From Acidobacteriota bacterium (GTDB taxonomy: Bacteria; Acidobacteriota; Terriglobia; UBA7540), in assembly GCA_021786455.1 (NCBI GenBank), contig JAJYNF010000119.1:1-7043 (forward strand): a stretch of 7,043 nucleotides of DNA, read 5' to 3'. The number at the start of each line of letters is the position of its first letter. Position 1 is the first letter of the stretch. A program made the position numbers and the translations under genes. Shown in pieces: positions 5,188 to 7,043 of this stretch. Below the pieces are notes generated by a model. That model was not told the DNA's origin and did no database searches. It saw only the letters and a list, made by a program, of their open reading frames with translations.

Positions 5188-5217
5188 TACCCGGTGCACG
5201 GTGAGGAGGGAGGACGG

Positions 5218-5991
5218 ATGGATCACGGCAACTTAGAGCTGTGGGTGGCGGTCGTCGGGGCGGGTGCGTGGATTCCCCAGATCGTCGGCTGGGTACACGC
5301 ACTGGCTGTCCGCCCGCGGATCGCAGTTTATCAGGCGGCTAGCGTTGAAGTGGGTTTCACGAACGAGGGACCGGCCCTTGCGGTTCCGGTGGTTTTGCGC
5401 GTCCGGAACAAGGACTGTGTGGTCACCGAGGCGGCCCCCCGGGTGCAACACGGGCAGGGGGAGACGCATGAGATGCGATGGAGGTGGGTCTCCGAGGTCA
5501 AGGGTTTTATGAGTGGAATTCCCAACATTGAGCCGATCGCTTTCCAGCAAGCTGACCCCGCCATAGCGGTGGCGCTCACGCCCAGAGACGTTACGACCCG
5601 GACGGTCAACTTTCGGGAGGTAGGGTTCGAGGACGAGATGCAGAGGCATATCGCCTCGGTGACGCGGGCAATCGAGGGGGTTGAGGGGGAAAACCGGACG
5701 AGTGTGAGGGAGTGGCGGGACGCGACGCAATGGTACCGGAGCAGCTTCTTCTGGAGGGAAGGAACGTACTCTGTCGAGGTCGCCTTCTCTTCTTCGGACG
5801 CGCCCGAACCGGCGAAGCTGTCATTCTCCTTCAACCTCACGCGGCCCGACGTCGCTCGGATTCAGGCCAATGTGGAGGCCCTCGTCGGTCAGACGGAGGC
5901 GGCTGCCCGCGCCGGCAATGACCTCGCGGCCTGGATACCCAACCCACCGATCAAATGGGCGTGGTGCCGTCCGACGATCACGCCCCGGTAG
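5218..5991 (+). CDS. Hypothetical membrane-anchored protein
   Basis: Protein of 257 residues. The ATG at 5218 is preferred because AGGAGGGAGG (5204-5213) lies four bases upstream; a GTG at 5194 would place this ribosome site inside the gene. One hydrophobic segment at about residues 8-30 (LWVAVVGAGAWIPQIVGWVH) probably anchors it. The rest looks soluble, with a first half rich in Val/Thr strands (VEVGFTNEGPALAVPVVLRV) suggestive of a beta-sandwich, a charged middle (about 135-180) and a helical end (about 210-240). The only two cysteines are residue 67, in the beta region, and one near the C-terminus. I recognise no family, catalytic motif or close relative. Codon use is like that of the neighbours, and it is set between repeat-rich DNA on both sides, as accessory genes often are. 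A strong hairpin follows the TAG. Confidence 0.7.
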   Translation: MDHGNLELWVAVVGAGAWIPQIVGWVHALAVRPRIAVYQAASVEVGFTNEGPALAVPVVLRVRNKDCVVTEAAPRVQHGQGETHEMRWRWVSEVKGFMSGIPNIEPIAFQQADPAIAVALTPRDVTTRTVNFREVGFEDEMQRHIASVTRAIEGVEGENRTSVREWRDATQWYRSSFFWREGTYSVEVAFSSSDAPEPAKLSFSFNLTRPDVARIQANVEALVGQTEAAARAGNDLAAWIPNPPIKWAWCRPTITPR

Positions 5992-6017
5992 CCGCGACGG
6001 TGTGGTTGCCGTCGCGG
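5992..6017 (+). terminator. Hairpin directly after the hypothetical gene
   Basis: CCGCGACGG (5992-6000) and CCGTCGCGG (6009-6017) are a perfect 9-base inverted repeat around the loop TGTGGTTG, beginning at the base after the stop codon. The position fits a transcription terminator or 3'-end protecting stem, although no T-run follows. Confidence 0.5.
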
Positions 6018-6062
6018 GCTTGTCGGGCGATAGTGGTTGATCCCGTCTCGGGCGCGAAGATC

Positions 6063-6107
6063 GTCATTCCGAGCGCCGATGTTTTTGATCGGTCCGAGGA
6101 ATCTGCT
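6063..6107 (+). repeat. Left inverted copy of dispersed repeat at the GIY-YIG unit
   Basis: GTCATTCCGA (6063-6072) and GAGGAATCTGCT (6096-6107), separated by 23 bases, are exact reverse complements of two blocks behind the GIY-YIG gene. The general form (GTCATTCCGA ... GAGGAATCTGC) is one I associate with dispersed intergenic repeats in soil bacteria. Confidence 0.75.
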
Positions 6108-6156
6108 GTTCGGCTCGCGCCGCGCCGCAGCGACGGTACACTGTACAGCGCACGAA

Positions 6157-6480
6157 GTGAGAGCCTCCTACGTTTACATCATGGCGAGCCGCTCGCGCAC
6201 GCTCTATACCGGCGTCACGAGCAACCTGGAGCGGCGCGTAATCGAGCATAAGCGGCATCTGGTCGCCGGATTTACCAGCCGCTACCGCATCGAACGGCTG
6301 GTTTATTTTGAGGCGTGGGGTGACATTCGCGGCCCCATTCACCGAGAAAAGCAAATCAAGGCCTGGCGACGGTCGAAGAAAATCGCGCTTATCGAATCCA
6401 CCAACCCGGCGTGGACCGATTTGAGCGAAGGTTGGTACGGAAAAGCAGATTCCTCCCCCGCCACGGCGGGGTCGGAATGA
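6157..6480 (+). CDS. GIY-YIG domain nuclease (YhbQ/UPF0213-like single-domain protein)
   Basis: The GTG at 6157 gives 107 residues, the usual size, and retains the first motif. ATG 6181 would cut off the GIY strand, and a TTG at 6037 would add a tail reading through the left repeat. No good ribosome site is seen. Motifs in order: Y5-V-Y7 (the GIY position), L16-Y17-T18-G19-V20 (the YIG position), N23-L-E-R26-R27 with the conserved arginine, H31, then H62-R63-E64-K65-Q66-I67-K68 with the catalytic/metal glutamate, and N83-P-A-W86. Family knowledge: GIY-YIG enzymes cut DNA with one metal ion; free-standing members of this type have no settled role. Residues 97-107 (ADSSPATAGSE) are encoded by the right repeat rather than by the domain. 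No accessory domain is present. Confidence 0.85.
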   Translation: MRASYVYIMASRSRTLYTGVTSNLERRVIEHKRHLVAGFTSRYRIERLVYFEAWGDIRGPIHREKQIKAWRRSKKIALIESTNPAWTDLSEGWYGKADSSPATAGSE

Positions 6481-6481
6481 C
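6444..6481 (-). repeat. Right inverted copy of dispersed repeat, overlapping the GIY-YIG 3' end
   Basis: AGCAGATTCCTC (6444-6455) and TCGGAATGAC (6472-6481) are exact reverse complements of the left-hand blocks. Between them CCCCGCC (6456-6462) and GGCGGGG (6465-6471) form a perfect 7-base palindrome around two bases, so this copy folds strongly by itself. The TGA stop of the nuclease gene lies at 6478-6480, within the repeat. Confidence 0.75.
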
Positions 6482-6513
6482 GGAAGCGAAAGGCTAGGAA
6501 TAGCGGGCGCGAG

Positions 6514-6529
6514 GGGGTCGGAGTGACGG
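6514..6529. repeat. Second, degenerate repeat end
   Basis: GGGGTCGGAGTGACGG differs by one base from GGGGTCGGAATGACGG at 6468-6483, 46 bases upstream. This is a direct second copy of the repeat terminus, suggesting tandem arrival or partial duplication of the repeat. Confidence 0.6.
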
Positions 6530-6533
6530 GGCG

Positions 6534-6555
6534 GCGCCAGCGGCTCTGCGCCAGC
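6534..6555. repeat. Short direct repeat
   Basis: GCGCCAGC occurs at 6534-6541 and again at 6548-6555, six bases apart. The GGCGC/GCGCC arms also make a small hairpin (6533-6552). Function not evident. Confidence 0.4.
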
Positions 6556-6592
6556 CCACGAAACAAGGCTTTTGGGACGAAAATCTACAGGC

Positions 6593-6617
6593 CCACGGCA
6601 TCCGGAAGATGCCGTGG
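6593..6617. repeat. Perfect 10-base inverted repeat before the PLP enzyme gene
   Basis: CCACGGCATC (6593-6602), loop CGGAA, GATGCCGTGG (6608-6617). The hairpin ends 29 bases before the next start codon, so it either separates the gene from upstream transcription or folds in its leader. It has no T-run. Its form is that of a REP-like dispersed palindrome. Confidence 0.6.
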
Positions 6618-6646
6618 CTACCAACGCAACCGCCAGGAAAGGGATT

Positions 6647-7043
6647 ATGGGATTTTCAACGGATGCGATTCACGTCGGGCAAGAGCCCGACCCGGCAACG
6701 GGAGCGATTATCGTTCCCATCTATCAGACTTCGACCTTTGTGCAGGAGGAGCTCGGACGGCACAAGGGCTACGAATACGCTCGCACGTCGAACCCAACGC
6801 GCGCCGCGCTCGAACGGAATTTGGCGCGGCTCGAAGGCGGCCAGTTCGGATTCGCCTTTGCTTCCGGCATGGCGGCGATCAACGCGGTGATGACGATCTC
6901 GAAGCCCGGCGATCACGTCGTGGCGGGACACAATCTTTATGGTGGAACGTTTCGGCTGTTCGAGCGCGTGCTTAAAGGCGCCGGCCTCGAATTTTCTTAT
7001 GTGGATACCACCGACCTCGCGGCGACGGAGCGAGCTTTCCGGC
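6647..7043 (+). CDS. Cystathionine gamma-synthase / O-acetylhomoserine sulfhydrylase-type PLP enzyme, N-terminal part
   Basis: Partial gene running off the right edge; 132 codons are visible. The ATG at 6647 has AGGAAAGGG (6635-6643) upstream. The protein opens MGFSTDAIHVGQEPDPATGA then IIVPIYQTSTF, the standard start of Cys/Met-metabolism PLP enzymes. Y44 and R46 in YARTSNPTR contact the PLP phosphate of the partner subunit, SGMAAI at 73-78 is the phosphate-binding loop, and Y99 in YGGT stacks on the cofactor ring. The lysine that binds PLP lies beyond the window. These cytosolic tetramers catalyse gamma-replacement or gamma-elimination in the transsulfuration/methionine pathway. The segments that separate MetB, MetY/MetZ, cystathionine gamma-lyase and methionine gamma-lyase are not seen here, so no symbol is given. 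Family certain, subfamily open. Confidence 0.93.
   Translation, partial: MGFSTDAIHVGQEPDPATGAIIVPIYQTSTFVQEELGRHKGYEYARTSNPTRAALERNLARLEGGQFGFAFASGMAAINAVMTISKPGDHVVAGHNLYGGTFRLFERVLKGAGLEFSYVDTTDLAATERAFR

Larger units (their letters stand above)
4792..5217 (+). other. 426-base hairpin-rich spacer
   Basis: The interval between the peroxiredoxin and the hypothetical gene holds no convincing full gene. It contains at least five inverted repeats (4807-4854, 4933-4962, 5062-5088, 5115-5142, 5161-5187), a consensus extended -10 promoter (4983-4991) and a short secretion-like ORF (5031-5126). Frames open through the first half are Gly/Arg/Ala-rich with no ribosome site and are not called. The density of palindromes points to accumulation of dispersed intergenic repeats. 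Confidence 0.55.
6063..6481 (+). mobile_element. Possible 419-base GIY-YIG mobile unit bounded by inverted repeats
   Basis: The unit consists of a left repeat, a single GIY-YIG nuclease gene and a right inverted repeat, with the stop codon inside the right repeat. The outer blocks match over 10 bases and the inner ones over 12, all exact. No target-site duplication is obvious immediately outside. Small GIY-YIG genes framed by this kind of repeat would be expected to recur elsewhere in the genome if the unit moves. Mobility is inference. Confidence 0.45.

Noticed and set aside
6064..6624. Minus-strand ORF of 186 codons over the GIY-YIG unit
   Set aside because: It runs antisense through both repeats and the clear GIY-YIG motifs; a shadow frame.
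6523..6975. Plus-strand ORF of 150 codons at the right end
   Set aside because: It overlaps in another frame the unmistakable PLP-enzyme sequence starting at 6647.

Overview
This is a GC-rich bacterial window in which every convincing gene lies on the + strand. Codon use, Shine-Dalgarno-type ribosome sites, dispersed palindromic repeats of the GTCATTCCGA...GAGGAATCTGC type and the protein families together suggest a soil-type bacterium, most likely Acidobacteriota. That placement is an inference from gene style, not proven. The window starts inside one gene and ends inside another.

Layout. (1) 2-1243: the C-terminal part of a sodium:solute symporter, followed by a small two-helix membrane protein that is probably co-transcribed. 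(2) 1244-1627: a gene-poor spacer that may carry the decayed end of a mobile element. (3) 1628-3902: a possible co-directional cluster of a Yip1-family membrane protein, a TetR-family repressor and a CPBP-type intramembrane protease. Two small palindromes lie just upstream of the repressor and may be its operator. (4) 4065-4791: a mosaic locus. A tiny CxxC ORF is followed by the internally deleted remnant of a ferritin-like (Dps-like) gene. That remnant supplies the leader and ribosome binding site of a peroxiredoxin. The peroxiredoxin has an in-frame TGA exactly where the peroxidatic cysteine belongs, so it is best read as a selenoprotein (selenocysteine 48). (5) 4792-5217: a hairpin-dense spacer with a consensus extended -10 promoter and the start of what may be a truncated secreted protein. 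(6) 5218-5991: an unrecognised membrane-anchored protein followed by a strong hairpin. (7) 6063-6481: a GIY-YIG nuclease gene framed by inverted copies of a dispersed repeat, with its stop codon inside the right-hand copy, so gene and repeats look like one small mobile or repeat-propagating unit. (8) 6593-7043: a perfect REP-like hairpin, then the start of a cystathionine gamma-synthase / O-acetylhomoserine sulfhydrylase-type PLP enzyme cut by the window edge.

The two most notable items are the cysteine-free, TGA-containing peroxiredoxin built onto a broken ferritin gene, and the inverted-repeat-bounded GIY-YIG unit. No rRNA, tRNA or CRISPR array was seen.
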